From: Lacrimispora sp. BS-2
GTDB lineage: Bacteria > Bacillota > Clostridia > Lachnospirales > Lachnospiraceae
Assembly: GCF_040207125.1 (NCBI RefSeq)
Contig: NZ_CP157940.1
Span: 3,720,001 to 3,784,000 of the forward strand
Direction of reading: 5' to 3'
Length of the DNA: 64,000 nt
Shown here: one piece after another, positions 56,035 to 64,000 of the stretch
Layout: each line of letters starts with the position of its first letter
How positions within the stretch are numbered: position 1 is the stretch's first letter
Notes under the pieces: generated by a model
Databases searched by the model: none
What the model was told of the DNA's origin: nothing
What the model saw: the letters and a program-made list of their open reading frames with translations, nothing else
Program-made: the position numbers and the translations under genes

Positions 56035-56535
56035 ATGCTTAGACTGGATATGAACTTTGTGTGGACTATGGTGAATCTCATCGTCCTGTATCTTCTGCTT
56101 CGGCATTTCCTCATAGGGCCGGTTATGAATGTGATGAATAAGCGGCGGGAAATGATTGAGCAGAGCATTTCGGATGCCAGGAATAAGGAAGTTCAGGCAG
56201 CGGATCTTAAAAAGCAGTATGAAGAAAAGCTGGCTGCCTCCTCTGATGAAGGATCAAAGCTTATTGAAGAAGCGAAAAACCAGGCAAAGGCCCAGTATGA
56301 CCGGATCTTAAAGGAAGCTGGGGAAGATGCAGGCCGTCTGATGGCCGAAGCCAGGAAACAAGCTGAGGCTGATCAGGAAAAGGCGATGCGTGAGGCCAAG
56401 GCGCAGCTTGCGGGCATAGTTATCGCAGCAGCGGCTAAGGTGGTTAATCAGGAGGTGAGCGCCAGGGCAAATCAGGCGCTTTACGATACATTTATAGCAG
56501 AAGCAGGTGATTTTCATGATGCAGGCAGCAATTAA
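56035..56535 (+). CDS. atpF: F-type ATP synthase subunit b
   Basis: A 166-aa stator subunit: one N-terminal membrane helix (about residues 7-28, FVWTMVNLIVLYLLLRHFL) followed by a long charged helix (KRREMIEQSISDARNKE, LIEEAKNQAKAQYDRIL). Starts 54 nt after atpE. It overlaps atpH by 20 nt. Confidence 0.95.
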   Translation: MLRLDMNFVWTMVNLIVLYLLLRHFLIGPVMNVMNKRREMIEQSISDARNKEVQAADLKKQYEEKLAASSDEGSKLIEEAKNQAKAQYDRILKEAGEDAGRLMAEARKQAEADQEKAMREAKAQLAGIVIAAAAKVVNQEVSARANQALYDTFIAEAGDFHDAGSN

Positions 56536-57019
56536 TTACGGGCAGGTGCTTTATGAGCTTTCTGTTCCTGAAACGGCCATTGAGGAAACGGCTTTGGCAC
56601 TAAAGACTGTGCCGGAGCTTAAGCGTGCTCTTAACAGTCCTGTGGTTGCAAGGAGCAGCAAGCACCGGATTATTGACCGTGTATTTCCTGCTGAGATCAG
56701 AACCTTTTTAAAGGTTTTGGTGGATCGCCGGGATATAGATCTTGCAGATGATATTTTTCATGCATGGCGTACCTGCGTTTGCAGACAGGAAGGAATCCTG
56801 GAGGCTTCCCTTTTCTACGTGACAGAACCGGAGGAAGAACAGCTTAGCGAGATCAAAGCAATGCTGTGTAAAAAATATGAAAAACATGATGTAAGGCTTC
56901 GCCTCATTCAGGACCCCGGTTTGATCGGCGGATTTATTATCCGCGTCGGTGATATGGAGACTGACTGGAGCTTAAAGGGACGCCTTAGAGAATTGGAACA
57001 AAAAATAATGCGGAGGTGA
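56516..57019 (+). CDS. atpH: F-type ATP synthase subunit delta
   Basis: A 167-aa stator cap protein. The N-terminal helical domain ([20 protein letters not shown]) and the C-terminal [20 protein letters not shown] are characteristic. ATG at 56516 follows AGGTG by 6 nt and lies within the end of atpF; a second ATG follows immediately. Confidence 0.94.
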   Translation: MMQAAINYGQVLYELSVPETAIEETALALKTVPELKRALNSPVVARSSKHRIIDRVFPAEIRTFLKVLVDRRDIDLADDIFHAWRTCVCRQEGILEASLFYVTEPEEEQLSEIKAMLCKKYEKHDVRLRLIQDPGLIGGFIIRVGDMETDWSLKGRLRELEQKIMRR

Positions 57020-57024
57020 AAAAC

Positions 57025-58533
57025 GTGGCTTCCATCAATTCAGATGAAATTATTTCTATATTGAGAAGTGAGATTGAAGATTATGACGCTCATGCCAGGG
57101 ACCAGGAAGTTGGAACTGTTATAAGCGTTGGCGACGGCATTGCAACGGTTTATGGAATTGACCGTGCGATGTACGGCGAAATCGTTATTTTTGATAGTGG
57201 AATCAAGGGCATGGTGCAGGACATCAGAAAAGAAGATATCGGATGCATCCTGTTCGGTTCCGACCGGGACGTTAGGGAAGGCTGTAAGGTAACAAGAACC
57301 AAAAAGCGTGCCGGAATCCCGGTAGGCGGGAAGTTCGTGGGAAGAGTGGTCAATGCTCTTGGCGCTCCCATTGACGGGAAGGGAGAGATCATCTCTGACG
57401 ATTACCGTCCCATTGAATATGAAGCACCAGGCATTATTGACCGTAAGAGTGTGTCTGTTCCAATGGAAACAGGTATTCTTGCCATTGACTCCATGTTTCC
57501 CATCGGACGGGGACAAAGAGAGCTGATCATCGGTGACCGCCAGACCGGTAAAACTTCCATCGCCATTGATGCTATCTTAAACCAGAAGGGAAAAGGCGTG
57601 ATCTGCGTTTATGTAGCGGTGGGGCAGAAGGCATCTACCGTTGCAAAGCTGGTGAATACCCTGTCAAATTACGGCGCCATGGATTATACCATTGTGGTAT
57701 CTTCTTCGGCCAGTGAACCGGCGCCTTTACAGTATATCGCACCTTATTCCGGTACTGCTCTTGCAGAGTATTTCATGTACCAGGGAAAAGATGTGCTGAT
57801 CGTTTATGATGATCTGTCAAAGCATGCGGTGGCTTACCGTTCCCTGTCTCTGCTTTTAGAGCGTTCTCCTGGCCGTGAGGCTTATCCGGGCGACGTATTT
57901 TATCTCCACTCCAGGCTTTTGGAGCGTTCCAGCCGGTTGTGTGAGGAAGCAGGAGGCGGTTCCATTACCGCACTGCCGATCATTGAAACCCAGGCCGGTG
58001 ATGTATCAGCTTATATTCCCACCAATGTTATTTCCATTACTGACGGACAGATATTCCTGGAAAGCGACCTCTTTTTCTCCGGTATGAGACCGGCAGTAAA
58101 TGTAGGCCTTTCCGTATCCCGAGTTGGCGGAGCGGCTCAGACCAAGGCCATGAAAAAGTCTGCCGGAAGCATCCGTATCGACCTGGCCCAGTGCCGGGAG
58201 ATGGAGGTGTTTACCCAGTTCAGTTCAGATCTGGATCCGGCTACCAAGGAGCAGATCCAGTATGGAAAGGGACTTACGGAGCTGTTAAAACAGCCCTTAT
58301 GCCATCCCTTAAGCCTTCATGCCCAGGTAATCAGCCTGATCGTGGCCAATAACCGTCTGCTTTTGGATATAGAAGTTTCAAAGATCAAAGAGTTTCAGAG
58401 AGAATTGCTGGCTTTCTTTGATGAACGTTATCCGGAAATCGGAAAGGAAATTGAAGAGAGCAAGGCGCTGTCTGACGAGCTGAAGCAAAAAATTCTTGAT
58501 GTGACAGCCGAATTTAAACAGAAACGGGTGTAA
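57025..58533 (+). CDS. atpA: F-type ATP synthase subunit alpha
   Basis: A 502-aa non-catalytic nucleotide-binding subunit. Walker A is [14 protein letters not shown] (about residue 168), followed by [15 protein letters not shown] and the arginine finger region [15 protein letters not shown] (about 365-380). GTG at 57025 is preferred, since CGGAGG is 8 nt upstream; an upstream GTG overlaps the ribosome site. Gap of 5 nt to atpH. Complete. Confidence 0.97.
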   Translation: MASINSDEIISILRSEIEDYDAHARDQEVGTVISVGDGIATVYGIDRAMYGEIVIFDSGIKGMVQDIRKEDIGCILFGSDRDVREGCKVTRTKKRAGIPVGGKFVGRVVNALGAPIDGKGEIISDDYRPIEYEAPGIIDRKSVSVPMETGILAIDSMFPIGRGQRELIIGDRQTGKTSIAIDAILNQKGKGVICVYVAVGQKASTVAKLVNTLSNYGAMDYTIVVSSSASEPAPLQYIAPYSGTALAEYFMYQGKDVLIVYDDLSKHAVAYRSLSLLLERSPGREAYPGDVFYLHSRLLERSSRLCEEAGGGSITALPIIETQAGDVSAYIPTNVISITDGQIFLESDLFFSGMRPAVNVGLSVSRVGGAAQTKAMKKSAGSIRIDLAQCREMEVFTQFSSDLDPATKEQIQYGKGLTELLKQPLCHPLSLHAQVISLIVANNRLLLDIEVSKIKEFQRELLAFFDERYPEIGKEIEESKALSDELKQKILDVTAEFKQKRV

Positions 58534-58536
58534 GAT

Positions 58537-59433
58537 ATGGCAAATGCGAGAGAGATACAAAGCAGGATGAACAGCATCAAAAGTACCATGAAGATAACCA
58601 ATGCGATGTATACCATTTCCTCGTCAAAGCTGAAAAGGGCAAGGAAAGCCCTGACTGATACGGAGCCTTACTTTTATGCGCTGCAAAGGACCATTGCCAG
58701 AATCATAAGGCATACGCCCGATATTGACGACCCGTATCTGGATACCAGGCCGCATATTAAGAAAGAAGACCGTAAGATCGGATACATTGTGGTAACGGCT
58801 GATAAGGGGCTGGCCGGTTCTTATAATCATAACATTTTTAAACTGGCTCAGGATCAGATTGACAAGGGCGGAAATCCCATGCTGTTCGTAGTAGGTGATC
58901 TGGGGCAGCAGTACTTTATGAAAAAGGGAATACCGGTGGAGCAGGATTTCCGGTATACCGTTCAAAAACCAAATATGAGCCGGGCCAGAATCATTGAGGA
59001 AAAGATCGTGGATTACTTCCTGTCAGGAAAGCTGGATGAGGTATATATGATCTACACCAGGATGGTGAATGCCATGAAAATGGAGGCTGAGATCGAACAG
59101 CTTCTTCCCATTCCCAAGCATCGGTTAAGCCAGAGCGTTCCCATTAACGTGCATCTGGAAGAGATCACTATGAAGCCATCTCCGCAGGTAGTGATTGATA
59201 CCATTGTGCCCAATTACATTGCAGGATTTATCTATGGAGGTTTGGTGGAATCCTATTCCAGCGAACAGAATTCCAGAATGATGGCGATGCAGGCCGCAAC
59301 AAATAGTGCCCAGGAGATGCTTGACGAACTGGCGATTACCTATAACAGGGTCCGTCAGGCGGCCATTACCCAGGAGATTACCGAGGTGATCAGCGGTGCT
59401 AAGGCCCAAAAGAAAAAAAGGAAGAAAGCGTAG
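58537..59433 (+). CDS. atpG: F-type ATP synthase subunit gamma
   Basis: A 298-aa rotor shaft. Both coiled-coil ends are typical: REIQSRMNSIKSTMKITNAM at the start and SEQNSRMMAMQAATNSAQEM then NRVRQAAITQEITEVISGA at the end. The Rossmann-like middle has VVTADKGLAGSYNHNIF. Four nucleotides separate it from atpA, and its very basic C-terminus (KAQKKKRKKA) is longer than usual by about seven residues. Confidence 0.96.
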   Translation: MANAREIQSRMNSIKSTMKITNAMYTISSSKLKRARKALTDTEPYFYALQRTIARIIRHTPDIDDPYLDTRPHIKKEDRKIGYIVVTADKGLAGSYNHNIFKLAQDQIDKGGNPMLFVVGDLGQQYFMKKGIPVEQDFRYTVQKPNMSRARIIEEKIVDYFLSGKLDEVYMIYTRMVNAMKMEAEIEQLLPIPKHRLSQSVPINVHLEEITMKPSPQVVIDTIVPNYIAGFIYGGLVESYSSEQNSRMMAMQAATNSAQEMLDELAITYNRVRQAAITQEITEVISGAKAQKKKRKKA

Positions 59434-59490
59434 TATCATCGGATGTTCCGGTTGACTTTAGAGAGGAGGAGTCCTCACGACTGTGAGTAA

Positions 59491-60891
<1,401 letters not shown>

Positions 60892-60907
60892 CTTGGAGGT
60901 GCTGCCT

Positions 60908-61324
60908 GTGAGTAAAAATACATTTTTCCTTCAGGTCCTTGCCAGTGATAAGGTGTTTTACAAAGGCTCATGCCAGGAGCTTATCATTCCTCTTGCAGAT
61001 GGAGAAAAGGCAATTCTTCCCCATCATGAGGATATGGTCATTGCAGTATCCATAGGGGAAATGCGTCTGTTGAATGAAAAGGATCAATGGGTTCAGGCTG
61101 TTGTTGGAAATGGCTTCATCCAGATCGTCAACAACCGTGTGACGCTCCTTGTTGATACTGCTGAGCAGCCGGAGGATATCGACGAACGCCGCGCAGAGGA
61201 AGCCAGGGAAAGGGCTGCCGAACAGTTAAGGCAGAGTAAAAGCCTTCAGGAGCATTCTCATTTTGAGGCTTCTTTAGCCAGATCCATGGCCAGGCTGCGT
61301 ACAAAACACAAATATGGGCTTTGA
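60908..61324 (+). CDS. atpC: F-type ATP synthase subunit epsilon
   Basis: A 138-aa rotor/regulatory subunit with the N-terminal beta sandwich (FFLQVLASDKVFYKGSCQEL, ILPHHEDMVIAV) and a C-terminal helical hairpin (DERRAEEARERAAEQLRQS). GTG at 60908 has GGAGG 8 nt upstream; the earlier TTG overlaps that site. It closes the operon 16 nt after atpD. Confidence 0.94.
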   Translation: MSKNTFFLQVLASDKVFYKGSCQELIIPLADGEKAILPHHEDMVIAVSIGEMRLLNEKDQWVQAVVGNGFIQIVNNRVTLLVDTAEQPEDIDERRAEEARERAAEQLRQSKSLQEHSHFEASLARSMARLRTKHKYGL

Positions 61325-61340
61325 CAGGAAATGATGATAA

Positions 61341-61388
61341 AAAAAGGATATCCGAGAGGCAGTTTTTTGCCTCCCGGATATCCTTTTT
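61341..61388. terminator. Bidirectional terminator after atpC
   Basis: AAAAAGGATATCCG-GAGGCA (61341-61361) pairs with TGCCTC-CGGATATCCTTTTT (61368-61388), with a mismatch. A/T tracts on both sides let it end both atpC and the convergent ZIP gene. Confidence 0.9.
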
Positions 61389-61389
61389 C

Positions 61390-62196
61390 TTATCCCAAAG
61401 CCACGTCTAAAATCATCATGATCAAAAATCCAAACATAACCCCAAGGGTTCCCACATTGGAATGTTCTCCTAAATGAGCCTCAGGAATCAGCTCTTCCAC
61501 CACCACGTACATCATGGCACCGGCCGCAAAGGACAGAAGCCATGGCATAAGCGGCAGGATGCTGCCTGCCACGATTACGGTCAGGATACCGAATATAGGC
61601 TCCACGATCCCGGATAAGCTGCCTCGCAAAAATGCCTTTCCCGTAGAAAGCCCTTCCTGCCTTAAGGGCAGGGAAATGGCAGCGCCTTCCGGGAAGTTCT
61701 GGATTCCGATGCCGATAGCAAGAGCCACGGCAGCAGTATAAAGGGACGGATCACTTCCATGCTGGGCAGCCAGGGCAAAAGCCAGTCCAACGGCCATGCC
61801 TTCCGGAATGTTATGAAGCGTCACAGCCATTACTAACAGGGTAGTCCGCTTCCAGGTGGAAGATAGTCCTTCCGCCTCATTGGTTCTGCTTCCATTCATG
61901 TCTGGATGAAGGTGAGGAAGAAGGGTGTCCAACAGTATAAGAAAAAGTACTCCAAGGACAAAGCCTCCGGCAGCGGGTATCCAGCCCGGAGTCCCGACCG
62001 CTTCGGCTTCCTCGATGGCCGGAATGAGAAGCGACCATACTGAGGCCGCGATCATAACACCGGCAGCAAAGCCGAGGAAGATTCTCTGAACAGACTGATT
62101 TACGTCCTTCCGGAAAAAGAATACGACCGAAGCTCCCAAAGTAGTCATAAGAAATGTAAAGCCGGTACCGCCGGCAGCCCACAAAACAGGCGTCAT
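61390..62196 (-). CDS. ZIP-family divalent metal transporter
   Basis: A 268-aa importer of Zn/Fe/Mn with eight membrane segments. The metal-binding helices are seen: TLHNIPEGMAVGLAFA (HNxPEG, about residue 132) and GIGIQNFPEGAAISLPLR (QNxPEG, about 158). A His-containing loop (LPHLHPDMNG) precedes the first. AGGAGG is 7 nt before the ATG. The specific metal is unknown. Confidence 0.94.
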   Translation of the reverse strand: MTPVLWAAGGTGFTFLMTTLGASVVFFFRKDVNQSVQRIFLGFAAGVMIAASVWSLLIPAIEEAEAVGTPGWIPAAGGFVLGVLFLILLDTLLPHLHPDMNGSRTNEAEGLSSTWKRTTLLVMAVTLHNIPEGMAVGLAFALAAQHGSDPSLYTAAVALAIGIGIQNFPEGAAISLPLRQEGLSTGKAFLRGSLSGIVEPIFGILTVIVAGSILPLMPWLLSFAAGAMMYVVVEELIPEAHLGEHSNVGTLGVMFGFLIMMILDVALG

Positions 62197-62348
62197 ATTA
62201 AGCCCTCCTTTTCTGTCAAAAAAACAGCGGTTTTGACTGTATTTTCCCTGCTTTAACTATATCATAACCTCTGTTTGGACGCAATGAGATAAATTCCCTT
62301 TCCATTTCCGACAGATTTATGCTAAAATAGACCTGATTTTACATATGA

Positions 62349-62452
62349 AATACCCTTCGGGTAACCCTTTATGCCTCAAAAGCGAGGACGATAAATAGGA
62401 AACACCCTTCGGGTATCCCTTTATGCCCAAAATGCATGGGCAATAAATAGGA
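62349..62452 (+). repeat. Two tandem 52-bp structured repeats in the leader of the C40 peptidase gene
   Basis: Units at 62349-62400 and 62401-62452 are about 80% identical. Each has a small hairpin ACCC-TTC-GGGT, then CCCTTTATGCC, a second hairpin and ATAAATAGGA. In unit 1 the second hairpin is CCTC/GAGG (62374-62377, 62384-62387); in unit 2 it is TGCCCA/TGGGCA (62424-62429, 62437-62442). Pairing is retained though the arm sequences differ. The repeats end just before the ribosome site. Confidence 0.8.
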
Positions 62453-62466
62453 AAGGAATTTGGTTT

Positions 62467-63993
62467 ATGAATATAAAAATAAGATGGGAAAGGCGTTCTG
62501 CCTATTCTGTGTTTCTGGCAGCAGCAACGGTTTCTTTGTTAGCAGGATGCAATAAAACGGAAACAGCAGCGGAGCTTGGAAAGGATGCCACGCCATCCAT
62601 TGCCATATCGATAGAAAATGAACTGCAGCCTGTTGATGTACTTACTCCCGGAGGAGATCTGATGCCAAGGCTTCTTAAGGTACCGGAACAAAAGGAAAAT
62701 CCTATCCCTGAGTATTTGCGGAATGGGGTAGAGCATCCGGTGGTTGCCAGCCTTCAGGAGCGTTTGATGAATTTGGGCTTTATGGATAATGATGAGCCCA
62801 CCCAGTACTTTGGAAATGTGACTGAGGCTGCTGTTAAGACCTTCCAGCGCCAGAACGGCCTGGCTCAGGATGGAATTGTAGGGCCTGAAACCCTGACTGC
62901 CATTATGACGCCGGCTGCCAAATATTATGCTGTGTCAAAGGGTGTGGAGGGCGACGACATATCACGGATTCAGAGCCGCCTTTATGAATTGGGGTATCTT
63001 GCCGGTGCGGGCCAGGTATCCGGTTCTTTTGGAGATGAAACAGAGGCCGCGGTCATGAAGCTTCAGGAGGTCAACGGCTTAAACATAGATGGAAAAGTAG
63101 GACGTCAGACCATAAATCTTCTCTACAGTGAAGAGATTAAGCCAAACTTCCTGTCATATGGTGAAAAGAGCGATGTAGTTTTAACCAGCCAGCAGCGTCT
63201 TAAGGAGCTGGGGTATTTAACAACTACTCCGGATGGGGCCTATGGAAATGATACGGTGACAGCGGTGAAACAGTTCCAGTCCCGGAATGACCTGGTTGTG
63301 GATGGGTATTTAGGACCTTCCACCCGGATCACCTTAATGAGCGCAGGGGCGCAGCCAAACGGCCTGACCCTTGGTGAACAGGGAGAATCGGTTACCAGGA
63401 TCCAGCAGCTGTTAAATAAATACGGGTACCTGGCTTCTGCAAATGTTACAGGATATTACGGTGAATTGACGGAAAAGGCGGTTAAGGAATTCCAAAACAA
63501 CAATGGACTGAAAGCAGATGGTTCTGTGGGACAGCTTACCATGAGTAAACTTACTGGGAGCGGCATAAAATCCGCAGGCTCTTCCGGATCCTCAGGCGGT
63601 TCCTCCAAGGGCGGTACGGTTAAGGGCGGTTCCGGTGTAAGCGGTCTGCTTTCCATTGCCAGATCCAAGGTGGGACGCCCCTATGTATGGGGTGCCAAGG
63701 GCTCGGAGTCCTTTGACTGTTCGGGATTCGTCTACTGGTCTCTCAACCAGGCCGGCGTCAGACAGAGCTATCTGACCTCTTCCGGTTGGAGAAATGTAGG
63801 TAAATATACGAAGATCACCAGCTTTGGAAGCCTGAAGGCAGGCGATATCATCGTGGTAAGCGGCCATGTGGGAATCGTAGCCGGAGGCGGAAGCGTCATT
63901 GATGCTTCCTCCAGTAACGGGCGGGTAGTAGAACGTTCCTTAAGCTCCTGGTGGAAGAATAACTTTATCTGCGGCTGGCGTATATTTGGATAG
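62467..63993 (+). CDS. Lipoprotein C40 (NlpC/P60) peptidase with four peptidoglycan-binding repeats
   Basis: A 508-aa wall hydrolase. A lipoprotein signal ends in LLAGC (about residue 28). Four PG_binding_1 repeats follow (LQERLMNLGFMDN, IQSRLYELGYLAG, SQQRLKELGYLTT, IQQLLNKYGYLAS, each ending in a GxxGPxT-type turn), then a Gly/Ser-rich linker and the catalytic NlpC/P60 domain (about 395-508) with Cys in SFDCSGFVYWSLNQ, His in SGHVGIVAGGG and a polar third residue region VIDASSS. It likely cleaves stem peptides in the wall. GAAAGGA is about 10 nt before the ATG; a TAAAAT -10 candidate lies near 62325. The stop is just inside the window. Confidence 0.94.
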   Translation: MNIKIRWERRSAYSVFLAAATVSLLAGCNKTETAAELGKDATPSIAISIENELQPVDVLTPGGDLMPRLLKVPEQKENPIPEYLRNGVEHPVVASLQERLMNLGFMDNDEPTQYFGNVTEAAVKTFQRQNGLAQDGIVGPETLTAIMTPAAKYYAVSKGVEGDDISRIQSRLYELGYLAGAGQVSGSFGDETEAAVMKLQEVNGLNIDGKVGRQTINLLYSEEIKPNFLSYGEKSDVVLTSQQRLKELGYLTTTPDGAYGNDTVTAVKQFQSRNDLVVDGYLGPSTRITLMSAGAQPNGLTLGEQGESVTRIQQLLNKYGYLASANVTGYYGELTEKAVKEFQNNNGLKADGSVGQLTMSKLTGSGIKSAGSSGSSGGSSKGGTVKGGSGVSGLLSIARSKVGRPYVWGAKGSESFDCSGFVYWSLNQAGVRQSYLTSSGWRNVGKYTKITSFGSLKAGDIIVVSGHVGIVAGGGSVIDASSSNGRVVERSLSSWWKNNFICGWRIFG

Positions 63994-64000
63994 GAATGGT

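Noticed and set aside
62349..62452. CRISPR array
   Set aside because: Only two adjacent units without spacers; better explained as tandem leader hairpins.

Overview
The window looks like chromosome of an anaerobic, moderately low-GC Firmicute of the Lachnospiraceae (Clostridium cluster XIVa; the gene content reminds me of Lacrimispora / Clostridium sphenoides-type genomes). Evidence is strong AGGAGG-type ribosome sites, sigma-A promoters with 17-bp spacers, choline-binding-type cell-wall repeats, a bacterial V/A-type ATPase operon and C40 peptidases. The genus is inference; the class is fairly secure. I see no IS element, CRISPR array, rRNA or prophage block. One tRNA (Lys, CTT) is present.

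Layout. 1-6.1 kb: an NADH dehydrogenase-like flavoprotein cut by the window edge, a NusG-domain-II protein, an overlapping ATPase/TOPRIM-like gene pair that resembles defence modules, and two small enzymes. 6.2-11.4 kb (minus): a chemotaxis receptor and a carbohydrate/glycerol-phosphate-type ABC importer without its own ATPase. 11.8-15.3 kb (plus): a cell-wall-binding protein, a ComEC-like metallohydrolase with DUF3006 partner, and a DEDDh exonuclease. 15.3-20.1 kb (minus): a KdpDE-like two-component pair without kdpFABC, a D-Ala-D-Ala carboxypeptidase and two membrane proteins. 20.4-24.1 kb: citrate synthase, a LUD protein, and an ECF sigma/anti-sigma pair. 24.2-32.7 kb (minus): a complete nine-gene V/A-type ATPase operon. 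33-37.5 kb: an SH3b membrane protein, a small flavin-fold gene bracketed by a 150-bp direct repeat, a lysin-like peptidase, trmB, a 50-aa ORF and tRNA-Lys.

37.9-51.4 kb is the most distinctive region: an enlarged fructoselysine/Amadori-product catabolic island. Core genes match the known frl set (FrlA permease, FrlC epimerase, FrlD kinase, FrlB SIS-domain deglycase, FrlR GntR regulator). Added to these are a second FrlD-like kinase, a BtpA/SgcQ protein, an SGNH hydrolase, a TIM-barrel amidohydrolase, a YjbQ protein, a second GntR regulator, and a divergent FGGY-kinase/COG1574-amidohydrolase pair. A broken FrlC-like remnant ends the operon. Several TTGACA-17-TATNNT promoters and candidate GntR operators are visible. 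The logical flow is uptake of a glycated amine, epimerisation, 6-phosphorylation and deglycation to glucose 6-phosphate plus amine; the extra hydrolases suggest that blocked or unusual substrates are first trimmed.

51.5-64 kb: a heparinase II/III-like lyase, an alpha/beta hydrolase, a complete F-type ATP synthase operon (atpBEFHAGDC) whose c-subunit lacks Na+-site residues, a ZIP metal transporter, and a lipoprotein C40 peptidase preceded by two tandem 52-bp structured repeats. Thus both rotary ATPase types are encoded about 22 kb apart. All functional calls rest on motif and family recognition by eye; no database search was run.
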